A stretch of DNA of 64,000 nt, from positions 62,001 to 126,000 of the forward strand of contig NZ_JACOPQ010000008.1 of assembly GCF_014287675.1 (NCBI RefSeq), read 5' to 3'. Below, one piece after another: positions 27,559 to 35,144 of this stretch (position 1 is the stretch's first letter; each line of letters begins with the position of its first letter). The notes beneath the pieces are model-generated. The model had not been told where the DNA came from. It worked only from the letters and a program-made list of their open reading frames with translations, and did no database searches. Source of the stretch: Lawsonibacter faecis. Lineage in GTDB: Bacteria > Bacillota > Clostridia > Oscillospirales > Oscillospiraceae. Made by a program: the position numbers and the translations under genes.

Positions 27559-27978
27559 TCATTTGACGTAGATATGGAGGTAGAAGTTGTAGTCCTTGGG
27601 CAAGTCGAGGAAGGTGACCCAGTAGTTGGCCGCTTCCCCCTCCAGGTAGAAGTTGTAGCGGTTCCGGGCGCCGTCCTTCTGGACTGATTCGGGGTAATCG
27701 GCACAGAATTTCAGTATGCCGGGGATGCCCTGGACCACCGGCTCCGTCTCCAGGATGTCCGCGGCCAGCCGCTCAAACTCCTCCTTGATGGCATCGGTCA
27801 TGTACTCCGGATGGACCGGGAAATAGTCATGGTACCAGTGGTGGCCGTCGTGGTCGGCTCGGCAGTACCCTACTTCTTTCACCGGACGCGGAGACGTGCC
27901 CAGGAAGGCTGGGCATATTTCTGTCTCCTGCCACACATCTTCAAACGTGCGGGCAGTCGATAGCGTGAACTCTTTCAT
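27559..27978 (-). CDS. Hypothetical small protein of the orphan-gene block (2)
   Basis: 139 residues, acidic, soluble. Contains ADHDGHHWYHDYFPVHPEY and a C-terminal YNFYLEGEAANYWVTFLDLPKDYNFYLHIYVK. It reads as an intact gene (GGAGGGTCCTG upstream of the ATG at 27978). No family recognised; by size and acidity it could be an immunity-type protein. Confidence 0.65.
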   Translation of the reverse strand: MKEFTLSTARTFEDVWQETEICPAFLGTSPRPVKEVGYCRADHDGHHWYHDYFPVHPEYMTDAIKEEFERLAADILETEPVVQGIPGILKFCADYPESVQKDGARNRYNFYLEGEAANYWVTFLDLPKDYNFYLHIYVK

Positions 27979-28004
27979 TCAGGACCCTCCATTATCGTAT
28001 CTGT

Positions 28005-28073
28005 CAGCCTCTGTTAGGCGCCACGGTTGGGACTTAGGCCCCCTTTGCGGCCGGGAAAGGGGGCCTGCGGCGG
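28005..28073 (-). repeat. Spacer repeat, copy 3
   Basis: Lies against the stop of the 28074-28292 gene. CAGCCTC...AGGCGCC, CACGGTTGGGACTTAGG and a 10-bp hairpin (GGCCCCCTTT with AAAGGGGGCC) around the CGGGAA core. The stem arms differ from copies 1 and 2 while the core and outer blocks agree. Confidence 0.6.
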
Positions 28074-28292
28074 TCAATCCAGCTCCTCGATGTGCCAGAC
28101 CCAGTGGCCGGTCCCCTCGAAATCTATCTCGGCGTCAAACTCGGTGCATTCGTTCATGGTGGGCTTCATGCCGTCCATCTCATCGCCCAGGACAGCCTTG
28201 TACTCGCTGTCCATCTGTTCCTTCGCCTGGAGGTATTCAGGATGCTGGTCTACCTTGAGGGCGCCAGCCTGGTAGCTTACTAATACATACAT
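28074..28292 (-). CDS. Hypothetical small protein of the orphan-gene block (3)
   Basis: 72 residues, strongly acidic (EYLQAKEQMDSEYKAVLGDEMDGM...FDAEIDFEGTGHWVWHIEELD). Preceded by a purine-rich AAGGAGAAA site. No family recognised. First gene of the minus-strand block of three. Confidence 0.6.
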   Translation of the reverse strand: MYVLVSYQAGALKVDQHPEYLQAKEQMDSEYKAVLGDEMDGMKPTMNECTEFDAEIDFEGTGHWVWHIEELD

Positions 28293-28361
28293 TTGGGTTT
28301 CTCCTTATGATAAATCAAATGACACCACTATCCGCGGTGGTATTGTCTTTCTGTGAGAAAC

Positions 28362-28401
28362 AAAAAAGGGCCCGAGGTACAAGTGAATGTACCTCGGGCC
28401 C
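28362..28401 (-). terminator. Terminator of guaB
   Basis: Minus strand: GGGCCCGAGGTAC pairs with GTACCTCGGGCCC around an 8-nt loop and is followed by TTTTTTG. The stem shares its outer bases with the right inverted repeat. Confidence 0.85.
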
Positions 28402-28430
28402 TCTGAGAGGGTGACAAAATTGGTGTCAAT
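28392..28430 (-). repeat. Right copy of the 39-bp inverted repeat
   Basis: Reverse complement reads ATTGACACCAAT, TTTTGTC, ACCCTCTC, AGAGGGCCCGAGG; 34 of 39 positions agree with 26540-26578. The two copies enclose about 1.9 kb with the three orphan genes. Confidence 0.75.
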
Positions 28431-28472
28431 AGGTCTATTTTATTGGTGACGGGAACAGGCGGGCGGCAGGCC

Positions 28473-29948
28473 TTACTGCGCGCTGATGGTGTAGTTGGGG
28501 GCCTCCTTGGTGATGTACACATCGTGGGGATGGCTCTCACGCAGGCCCGCGGAGGTGATCTGAAGGAACTGGGCCTTTTGCTGGAGGGACTCGATGTCCG
28601 GGCAGCCGCAGTAGCCCATGCCGGCCCGCAGGCCGCCCATCATCTGATAGATCGTGTCGGAGGTGGCGCCCTTGTAGGGCACGCGGCCCTCCACGCCCTC
28701 GGGGACCAGCTTCTTGTTGTTCTCCTGGAAGTAGCGGTCCTTGGAGCCCTTGGCCATGGCGCCCAGGCTGCCCATGCCGCGGTAGACCTTGAACTGTCGG
28801 CCCTGGTAGACCTCGGTATCCCCGGGGGACTCCTCGCATCCGGCCAAGAGGCTTCCCAGCATGACCACGGACGCGCCGGCGGCGATGGCCTTGGCGATGT
28901 CGCCGGAGTACTTCACGCCGCCGTCGGCGATGATGGGGATGCCGTACTCCGCGGCCACGCAGCACGCGTCGTAGACGGCGGTGATCTGGGGCACGCCGAT
29001 GCCGGCCACCACGCGGGTGGTGCAGATGGAGCCGGGGCCGATGCCGATCTTCACGCAGTCCGCGCCCGCCTCGATGAGGGCGCGGGTGCCCTCGGCGGTG
29101 GCGACGTTCCCGGCGATGAGCTGCACGTCGGGGTAGAGGGCCTTGATGCGCTTGACGCACTCAATGATGTTGTGGCTGTGGCCGTGGGCGCTGTCCAGGG
29201 CCAGCACGTCGGCCCCCGCCTCCACCAGGGCGGCCACCCGGTCCAGCACGTCGCTGGTCACGCCGATGGCGGCGCCCACCAGCAGGCGCCCCTTGCCGTC
29301 GCGGGCGGAGTTGGGGTACACGGTGGCCTTCTCAATGTCTTTGATGGTGATGAGGCCCTTGAGGCGGAACTCGTCGTCCACGATGGGGAGCTTCTCAATC
29401 TTGTGGCGGCGGAGAATCTCCTTGGCCTCCTCCAGGGTGGTGCCCTCCTTGGCGGTGACCAGATGGTCCTTGGTCATCACATTGTCGATGAGCTGGGACA
29501 TGTCCACCTCGAACTTCATATCCCGGTTGGTGATGATGCCGATGAGCTTGCCGTTGTCGCAGATGGGTACGCCGGAGATGCGGTATTTGGCCATCAGCTC
29601 GTCGGCCTCGGCCAGGGTGTGGCCGGGGGCCAGCCAGAAGGGGTTGGTGATGACGCCATTCTCGCTGCGCTTGACCATGTCCACCTGCTCGGCCTGGGCG
29701 CCGATGGACATATTCTTGTGGATGATGCCGATGCCGCCCTCACGGGCGATGGCGATGGCCATGCGGTACTCGGTGACGGTGTCCATGGCGGCGCTCATGA
29801 GGGGGATGTTCAGGCGGATTTTCCTGGTGAGCTGGGTGTGCAGGTCGATGTCCGCGGGGAGCACGTCGCTCTCCGCCGGAACCAGTAGCACGTCGTCAAA
29901 GGTGAGGCCCTGGCCCTTGAACTTGCTGGCGGCGTCGGTATTGACCAT
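28473..29948 (-). CDS. guaB: IMP dehydrogenase
   Basis: 491 residues, standard length. N-terminal TFDDVLLVPAESDVLP, two CBS domains at about 95-205, the phosphate and catalytic loop GIGPGSICTTRVVAGIGVPQ with the catalytic Cys near residue 306, ADGGVKYSGDI, and the flap region YRGMGSLGAM. Converts IMP to XMP in guanine nucleotide synthesis. AGGAG upstream of the ATG. Single-gene unit. Confidence 0.98.
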   Translation of the reverse strand: MVNTDAASKFKGQGLTFDDVLLVPAESDVLPADIDLHTQLTRKIRLNIPLMSAAMDTVTEYRMAIAIAREGGIGIIHKNMSIGAQAEQVDMVKRSENGVITNPFWLAPGHTLAEADELMAKYRISGVPICDNGKLIGIITNRDMKFEVDMSQLIDNVMTKDHLVTAKEGTTLEEAKEILRRHKIEKLPIVDDEFRLKGLITIKDIEKATVYPNSARDGKGRLLVGAAIGVTSDVLDRVAALVEAGADVLALDSAHGHSHNIIECVKRIKALYPDVQLIAGNVATAEGTRALIEAGADCVKIGIGPGSICTTRVVAGIGVPQITAVYDACCVAAEYGIPIIADGGVKYSGDIAKAIAAGASVVMLGSLLAGCEESPGDTEVYQGRQFKVYRGMGSLGAMAKGSKDRYFQENNKKLVPEGVEGRVPYKGATSDTIYQMMGGLRAGMGYCGCPDIESLQQKAQFLQITSAGLRESHPHDVYITKEAPNYTISAQ

Positions 29949-30094
29949 ATCGCATCTCCTATCTTTCTATTGCGTCCACCCCGCCTGTCCGGCGCTCCCG
30001 GCGGGAGCGCCGGACCCGCTCAGCGGCCGGTGGGGTTTTCGGCGTAAAAATAAATTTTTCCTATTCTATTACGATGGCTCATGCTTGTCAAGCC

Positions 30095-30850
30095 CTATTT
30101 CTGTCCGTCCCAGCCAGACACCGTGAGGGCCGCGTCGAAGCGGGCCTTCCCCTCCTCCCCCACGCCGCGGACATAGCGGCAGCCGTCCCGCCCGGCGGTG
30201 GACAGCGCGATGCGCTCCCCGGGGCGGCACTCGGCCAGATAGCCCAGCTGGAGCTGGGAGACAAACGCCTCCCGGCCCAGGTTCTCCAGGTGCAGCGCGT
30301 CGCAGGCGAAGTCGGCGTACCGGGCGTTGTTGACGTGGCCGTTGATGTCGCAGTCGCTGTAGCGCATAAGCCGCCGCTCGGTCTCGGCAAGCGCCAGCCC
30401 CTCGGGCAGCTTGGGCTTATGAAGCAGCTTATCTTTACACAGTTCCCCGCCGTCGGTGCCCTCGAACTGCGCCACGCCCGACAGGCGGAAGAGCTTGCGG
30501 GTGTCCATATCCGCCAGGACCCAGGTGGAGACCGCCTCGCCCACGCGAACGCCGTCCACCCTGAGGTCGAAATCCCGGTACATGGCCGCGCCCCGGCCGC
30601 CCCGGTGCCAGGTGCGCACCTCCACCTTCTCGCTCCAGCGGAGGGGCCGGTCCAGGGCGTACCAGATCCGGGCCAGCATCCAGAAGACGTTGTAGCGCTC
30701 GATCATCTCCGCCCGGGAGACGTGGAGCGCCACCGCCGCGGAGGTGGCCGCCTCCTGCAGAATTCCCAGCACGGCGGACGGACGGCAGTGGTTGGAGGGG
30801 TCCACGTCCCGCGAGTCCACAAGGTAGGTATTTTCGTAAAAGACGCTCAA
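30095..30850 (-). CDS. Acyl-ACP thioesterase family protein
   Basis: About 251 residues from a TTG at 30850 with AAAGGA upstream; the open frame continues far upstream but that part overlaps the zinc-ribbon gene and is not coding. Two hot-dog repeats are seen: the first with LGILQEAATSAAVALHV and VFWMLARIWYALDRPLRWSEKVEVRTW, the second with RYSDCDINGHVNNARYADFACDAL. The D..GHVNN motif is the catalytic signature of FatA/FatB-like thioesterases. It would release fatty acids from acyl carrier protein. Confidence 0.85.
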   Translation of the reverse strand: MSVFYENTYLVDSRDVDPSNHCRPSAVLGILQEAATSAAVALHVSRAEMIERYNVFWMLARIWYALDRPLRWSEKVEVRTWHRGGRGAAMYRDFDLRVDGVRVGEAVSTWVLADMDTRKLFRLSGVAQFEGTDGGELCKDKLLHKPKLPEGLALAETERRLMRYSDCDINGHVNNARYADFACDALHLENLGREAFVSQLQLGYLAECRPGERIALSTAGRDGCRYVRGVGEEGKARFDAALTVSGWDGQK

Positions 30851-30903
30851 ATTATCAGTCCTTTTCCCGCCGCCGCACGGCGCGGCTGAGTCTTTCTCAC
30901 GGC

Positions 30904-31509
30904 CTATTTGCCGTGAATGACCATCGTGTTCCTGCAGCAGATATCGTCGATGTCCGACGCGGTGGCGGCGGGGATGCGCATGGCCGCGCCGCAGTCGGCG
31001 CAGAAGAGGTCGATGGAGCTGTAGTTCACCTGGAGCTTCCACTTCCGGGACCCGCAGGCGCAGGAAATTCCGTCCCGCTGGGCGATTTCCTTCAGTTCGG
31101 AGAGAACCTCGTGCATGACGAGCTCGTCCAGAAAGGCCCCCTTCTCCCCCGCGTCCCGCTCCAGCTTGTCCACCGCCTCCTCCAGCCGCTTCATGGCGGC
31201 GAAGACCGGGGCCTCCTCGCCCGCGTAGCAGCAGTCCAGGCCGGAGGCCGCGCAGGCGAAGGCCAGCGTCTTCTCGTGGAGAAACGCCTTGGAGGAACAG
31301 GCCACGGTGTGGTCGCTCTCGCAGAACAGGCAGGGCACGGTGAGCTTCACCCGGTCGCCCATCATCTCCACCCGGAGGGCGGATTTGCCGCAGGGGCAGG
31401 GGATGGCGTTGGCGGAGGCCGCCAGCTGGAACACGCTGCGCTCGGCGATGACCGCCTGACGGCAGGACGGGCAGATATAGGCGAGGGTACGTTTTGATTC
31501 TTCTACCAT
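30904..31509 (-). CDS. Cysteine-rich zinc-ribbon protein of unknown function
   Basis: 201 residues from the ATG at 31509 (AGGAGAGG upstream). Several paired cysteines form candidate zinc sites: CPSC, CPCG, CLFC, CACG and CADCG. The middle is helical (FAAMKRLEEAVDKLERDAGEKG). Ends DIDDICCRNTMVIHGK. Soluble, no signal peptide. A zinc-binding role is clear from the cysteines; cellular function is not. Followed by the thioesterase gene 53 bases away, probably in one unit. Confidence 0.7.
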   Translation of the reverse strand: MVEESKRTLAYICPSCRQAVIAERSVFQLAASANAIPCPCGKSALRVEMMGDRVKLTVPCLFCESDHTVACSSKAFLHEKTLAFACAASGLDCCYAGEEAPVFAAMKRLEEAVDKLERDAGEKGAFLDELVMHEVLSELKEIAQRDGISCACGSRKWKLQVNYSSIDLFCADCGAAMRIPAATASDIDDICCRNTMVIHGK

Positions 31510-31530
31510 AAATACCTCTCCTGAGCGGAA

Positions 31531-31641
31531 AATGAAACGTGAAAAGTGAAAAAGCGTGCCCTGCCCGGCGGCCCGCCGGCCTCTCAAAGCGTCCCGCCGG
31601 CAGCACGTCCAGCCGCTTTTTCATTTTTCACGTTTCACTTT
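31531..31641. repeat. Long inverted repeat between the zinc-ribbon gene and spoVAD
   Basis: The left arm (31531-31555, TGAAACGTGAAAAGTGAAAA...) pairs with the right arm (31614-31639) over about 26 positions with two mismatches, and GC-rich bases fill the middle. It sits in a divergent promoter region. It may be a small mobile palindromic element or a structured leader. Confidence 0.6.
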
Positions 31642-31816
31642 CTGAATTTCTGTGCTTTATTATACCTCAAATGTCTCATTTTGACCAGCCTGACGGCCCA
31701 CAAAAAGCGCGCTCATATTTCCGCCGAATTTGTTCAAACTAAGGGACGATTCCATTTTTAGATATCTTTCACCGAAAATTACAAGCGCCGTTTCGCGCAC
31801 GGACACGGAGGTTATT

Positions 31817-32830
31817 ATGACCACAAAAAAGAAAGGCAAACAGACCGTCGCCTTTGCCAATCCCCCCTCCATCGCCGGCCACGCCTGTGTGGTGGGCAAG
31901 AAGGAGGGCGACGGCCCCCTGGCCGGCAGCTTCGATCTCATCGAGCAGGACGACACCTTCGGCGAGGCCAGCTGGGAAAAGGCCGAGAGCGCCATGCAGA
32001 AGATGGCCCTGACCGCCGCGCTGGACAAGGCCAAGCAGGCGGCCAGCACCATGGACTACCTCTTCGGCGGCGACCTTTTGAACCAGTGCATCGGCACCGG
32101 CTTCGCCGTCCGGGGGCAGGACATCCCCTTCTACGGCATCTACGGGGCCTGCTCCAACATGGCGGAGTCTCTCTCCCTGGCGGCCATGATGCTGGACGGC
32201 GGCTTCGGCGAGTGGGCGGCGGCCGTCACCTCCTCCCACTTCTGCTCCGCCGAGCGGCAGTACCGCACCCCTCTGGAGTACGGCGGCCAGCGCACCCCCA
32301 CCGCCCAGTGGACCGTCACCGGCGCCGGCGCGACCGTACTGGCCCGGGAGGGGGACGGCCCCTACGTGACCCACGTCACCACCGGCAAAATTGTGGACAA
32401 GGGCATCAAGGACGCCAACAACATGGGCGGAGCTATGGCGCCGGCGGCATACCAAACGATTAAGGCCCACCTTGAGGACCTCAACCGCAAGCCCTCCTAC
32501 TACGACCTCATCGTCACCGGCGACCTGGGCAGGCTGGGCAAGGAGATTGTGCTGGACTTCTTCCACAGGGACGGCATGGACCTGGCCAACTTCGACGACT
32601 GCGGCACCCTGGTCTACGACCTGGAGAACCAGGACGTCCACTGCGGCGGCTCGGGCTGCGGCTGCAGCGCCGTGGTGCTCAACGGCTATCTGCTCAACGG
32701 GATGCGTGCGGGCAGGTGGAATAAAATTCTCTTCTGCGGCACCGGGGCCCTCCTCTCCCCCACCTCCACCCAGCAGGGGGAGAGCATCCCCTGCATCTGC
32801 CACGCGGTGGCCGTGGAGACAAAAAAATAA
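31817..32830 (+). CDS. spoVAD: Stage V sporulation protein AD
   Basis: 337 residues from the ATG at 31817, which has GGAGG 7 bases upstream; the frame opens at 31730 without such a site. Thiolase-like fold with GIYGACSNMAESLSLAAMM, TSSHFCSAERQYRTPLEYGGQRTPTAQWTVTGAGA and ENQDVHCGGSGCGCSAVVL, all typical of SpoVAD. It binds dipicolinic acid during its uptake into the forespore. spoVAC, normally just upstream, is not here. Confidence 0.97.
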   Translation: MTTKKKGKQTVAFANPPSIAGHACVVGKKEGDGPLAGSFDLIEQDDTFGEASWEKAESAMQKMALTAALDKAKQAASTMDYLFGGDLLNQCIGTGFAVRGQDIPFYGIYGACSNMAESLSLAAMMLDGGFGEWAAAVTSSHFCSAERQYRTPLEYGGQRTPTAQWTVTGAGATVLAREGDGPYVTHVTTGKIVDKGIKDANNMGGAMAPAAYQTIKAHLEDLNRKPSYYDLIVTGDLGRLGKEIVLDFFHRDGMDLANFDDCGTLVYDLENQDVHCGGSGCGCSAVVLNGYLLNGMRAGRWNKILFCGTGALLSPTSTQQGESIPCICHAVAVETKK

Positions 32831-32868
32831 AGGAACTGTTTCGGTTCACCCAACAAAGGAGTCTGTTT

Positions 32869-33237
32869 ATGGAAATTTTCTGGGAATATGCCCGCGCATT
32901 CCTCTGCGGCGGCATTCTCTGTCTGATCGGGCAGGTATTGATCGACAAGACCCCCCTCACCCCGGCCAAAATCCTGGTGATTTACGTGGTGTCCGGCGTG
33001 GTGCTGGGCGGCCTGGGCGTCTACAAATACGTGGTGGAGTTCGGCGGGGCGGGGGCCACCGTGCCCCTCACCGGCTTCGGCTACCTCCTCGCCAAGGGTG
33101 TGGAGAAGGCCGTCCGGGAGCAGGGTATTCTGGGCGCGCTCACCGGCGGCATCACCGCCGCGGCGGGCGGCATTGCGGCGGCCATCTTCTTCGGCTATTT
33201 GGTGGCGCTGATCTTCAAGCCCAAATCCAAGAGCTGA
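32869..33237 (+). CDS. spoVAE: Stage V sporulation protein AE (SpoVAEB type)
   Basis: 122 residues with three to four membrane segments: FLCGGILCLIGQVLIDKT, ILVIYVVSGVVLGGLGVY, PLTGFGYLLAKGV, and GGITAAAGGIAAAIFFGYLVALIF. Part of the SpoVA channel for Ca-dipicolinate. Second gene of the spoVAD operon (38-base gap), followed directly by a terminator. Confidence 0.95.
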   Translation: MEIFWEYARAFLCGGILCLIGQVLIDKTPLTPAKILVIYVVSGVVLGGLGVYKYVVEFGGAGATVPLTGFGYLLAKGVEKAVREQGILGALTGGITAAAGGIAAAIFFGYLVALIFKPKSKS

Positions 33238-33247
33238 ATTTCCCGGT

Positions 33248-33283
33248 AAAAAGTGCGGCGGACAATAGTCCGCCGCACTTTTT
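33248..33283 (+). terminator. Terminator after spoVAE
   Basis: An 11-bp stem GTGCGGCGGAC (33253-33263) with 33268-33278, loop AATA, A5 before and T5 after. Confidence 0.9.
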
Positions 33284-33375
33284 GTACCTTTTGAAAGCCC
33301 CTCCGCAGAGAACGCCCCCCAGAGCCGCGCCGTCCACGGACGACGGAATAAGGTGAATATCCGCCGTGCGGCTTT

Positions 33376-33409
33376 CTCTCGAACAAGTCCGGCCGGACTT
33401 GTTCGAGAG
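33376..33409. repeat. Perfect 34-bp palindrome
   Basis: CTCTCGAACAAGTCCGG followed immediately by its reverse complement, with no loop and no T-run on either side. It lies two bases past the stop of the converging SAP-domain gene. Confidence 0.85.
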
Positions 33410-33411
33410 CC

Positions 33412-33993
33412 CTACTCCAGAGCCGCCAAATCCGCGTCCTCATAGCGGTTGTGCCCCGGCAGGCTCTTCTTGCGCCTCCAGCAGCGGATCGCCTCGTCCA
33501 GCGGCCTTCCGGGGTTGGCCTCAAAAAAGGCCCGGATATAGGCGTTGTATTCAAATTGGCGGCCGATTGCCGTCTTGTCCCGCTTCTTCTCCTCCTGAAT
33601 CCGGCGGTAGGCCTCCACAGCCTCCCCGTAGGTCCTGCCGGCATTGGCCTTCAGCCACTTCTGGAAGGCCACGTTGAAGGAGAAGCCCCTGCCGAGCTGC
33701 GCCCGGAAGAACGCCCGGTGGACCTCGGAACAGACGAAATCCGGCTCGATGCGCCGCTCGGGCGTCAGCTCCCCCGCCGCCGCCGGGCAACGCCCGTGTC
33801 TGGCGGGCGCCGGCTCCTCCGGGGCCTCGCCGTGGTCCAGAAACCAGGCGATACGCTCGGTCAGCTCCGCCTTTCCGCCCGTGGCCCGCAGCCCGCTGGC
33901 CCGGCAGAAGGCCGTCAGCTCCTCTTTCAGATAGTAATAGCTGCGAAATACGCCGCTTGTCAGACGGGTGCTGAGCTCCGGCCGCTCTTCCAC
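33412..33993 (-). CDS. SAP-domain protein with DUF6434-like C-terminus
   Basis: 193 residues. N-terminal SAP-like helix-extended loop-helix (YYYLKEELTAFCRASGLRATGGKAELTERIAWFL, about 20-53), a Pro/Ala linker, then a C-terminal part with FSFNVAFQKWLKANAGRTYGEAVEAYRRI that I associate with DUF6434. SAP domains bind nucleic acid, so a DNA-binding role is likely but untested. Confidence 0.7.
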   Translation of the reverse strand: MEERPELSTRLTSGVFRSYYYLKEELTAFCRASGLRATGGKAELTERIAWFLDHGEAPEEPAPARHGRCPAAAGELTPERRIEPDFVCSEVHRAFFRAQLGRGFSFNVAFQKWLKANAGRTYGEAVEAYRRIQEEKKRDKTAIGRQFEYNAYIRAFFEANPGRPLDEAIRCWRRKKSLPGHNRYEDADLAALE

Positions 33994-34006
33994 GGTACGC
34001 CCCCTC

Positions 34007-34747
34007 TCAAATTCGGTCCGGCTTCTTTGCCGAGACCAGCAGCATCATGGGCCGGCGCAGCTCGTCCGCCATGCCCGGCACGTCCATCAGCCGCGGGTCG
34101 GGCCGGGGCTCCACCAGCCCGGTGAGGACGAAGCCGGCCTTCAGCAGGGTGTTCACGTAGGTGGTGACGGTTTTGTGGTATTTGGTCACGTCGCAGCCCA
34201 GGAAGTGGGCCGTGCGCGCCCCCTCCATGAAGTAGTGGTCCACAGGCCAGTGAAGTATTTCTCCTTTACTGTCGCAGTACCAGTCCTGGCTGCCCTCGGC
34301 GGTGAAGACCGGATGCTCGCAGGAGAAAACGAAGTCCCCGCTGGGGGCGAGGCAGTCGAAAACCTTGCCGCACACCGCGGGGAAGTCCTCCACATAGTGA
34401 AAAGCTAAACTACTTAACACGATGTCGAAGGACTCCGGGGGGTAGCCGATGTCCTCCATGGCTGTCTGTTCGTAGAAAATGTTCGCTCCGCCGTTGCGCG
34501 CGCGGGCGCCCTCCAGCATTTTTGCGGAGATGTCGGCGCCCACCACCCGGGACGCGCCGTGCTCGGCGGCGTACCTGCAGTGCCAGCCGAAGCCGCAGCC
34601 CAAATCCAGCACCCGCCTGCCCCGGAAGTCGGGGAGCAGCCGCTCCAGCTCGTGCCACTCGCCGGCGGCCCGGAGGCCCTCCATGGAGCGGGGGAAGCGG
34701 CTGTAGGCCTCAAAAAATCGCTCGTCGTCGTATTTGTTCTCTCTCAT
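34007..34747 (-). CDS. Class I SAM-dependent methyltransferase
   Basis: 246 residues from the ATG at 34747 (AGGAGTG upstream); the frame extends to 34891 across a terminator-like hairpin and is not used. Motif I VLDLGCGFGWHCRYAAEHGA, motif II GADISAKML, motif post-III FDIVLSSLAFHYVEDF are clear. Small-molecule type. Directly downstream of a possible leader ORF and attenuator. Confidence 0.88.
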   Translation of the reverse strand: MRENKYDDERFFEAYSRFPRSMEGLRAAGEWHELERLLPDFRGRRVLDLGCGFGWHCRYAAEHGASRVVGADISAKMLEGARARNGGANIFYEQTAMEDIGYPPESFDIVLSSLAFHYVEDFPAVCGKVFDCLAPSGDFVFSCEHPVFTAEGSQDWYCDSKGEILHWPVDHYFMEGARTAHFLGCDVTKYHKTVTTYVNTLLKAGFVLTGLVEPRPDPRLMDVPGMADELRRPMMLLVSAKKPDRI

Positions 34748-34794
34748 ATCTGAAAACACTCCTGATGTTTGTAATTCCTTTGCCCAAAAGGCAC

Positions 34795-34832
34795 AGAAAA
34801 AAGCCGCGGACGAGGCGCCATCCGCGGCTTCC
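34795..34832 (-). terminator. Terminator-like hairpin upstream of the methyltransferase
   Basis: Minus strand: AAGCCGCGGA pairs with TCCGCGGCTT around about 12 nt and is followed by TTTTTTC. It is placed between the possible leader ORF and the methyltransferase start, where it would act as an attenuator. Confidence 0.65.
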
Positions 34833-34946
34833 ATCCCTCCCGGAGGCAGCAACAGGCCGGGGCATGGGATTCCATGTCCGTCCGGCGCCATATGCCTCCG
34901 ATGAGGGCGGGCAGACGCTCTGCCCGATTTCGCTCCGCGCAGTGTC

Positions 34947-35012
34947 TCACCGATTGTCCAGCTGTGCGGAGCCGAACTTCCTTCGCATTTCCAGCGTACG
35001 GATGATGCACAT
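34947..35012 (-). CDS. Possible 21-residue leader peptide upstream of the methyltransferase
   Basis: ATG at 35012 with GGGAGG about ten bases upstream; the product is MCIIRTLEMRRKFGSAQLDN plus R. It ends 115 bases before a terminator-like hairpin that precedes the methyltransferase. The arrangement recalls leader-controlled antibiotic-resistance methyltransferases and transporters. No known leader family is claimed. Confidence 0.35.
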   Translation of the reverse strand: MCIIRTLEMRRKFGSAQLDNR

Positions 35013-35144
35013 GGCCGTCACGCCTCCCTTTGCACCCAGCATACTACAAACCCCTTTCCGCTGTCAATCCAATTGCGGACGGACGGAAAAGGGGGCGGCA
35101 GCATAAATGCCGACCCCTTTTCTCATCCGGTCCTCCGGCCCGGG

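Noticed and set aside
28005..28073. GTTAGGC at 28013 as an integron attC core
   Set aside because: No matching RYYYAAC partner at the proper distance, the bases are not kept in the other two spacers, and no integrase is present.
30851..31624. Upstream extension of the thioesterase frame to a 509-residue product
   Set aside because: The extension is antiparallel-free but out of frame over the zinc-ribbon gene and has no domain; the thioesterase has its own ribosome site at TTG 30850.
34744..35010. An 88-codon minus-strand frame before the methyltransferase
   Set aside because: It crosses the terminator-like hairpin, has no ribosome site and no protein-like pattern; the shorter leader ORF is a better reading.
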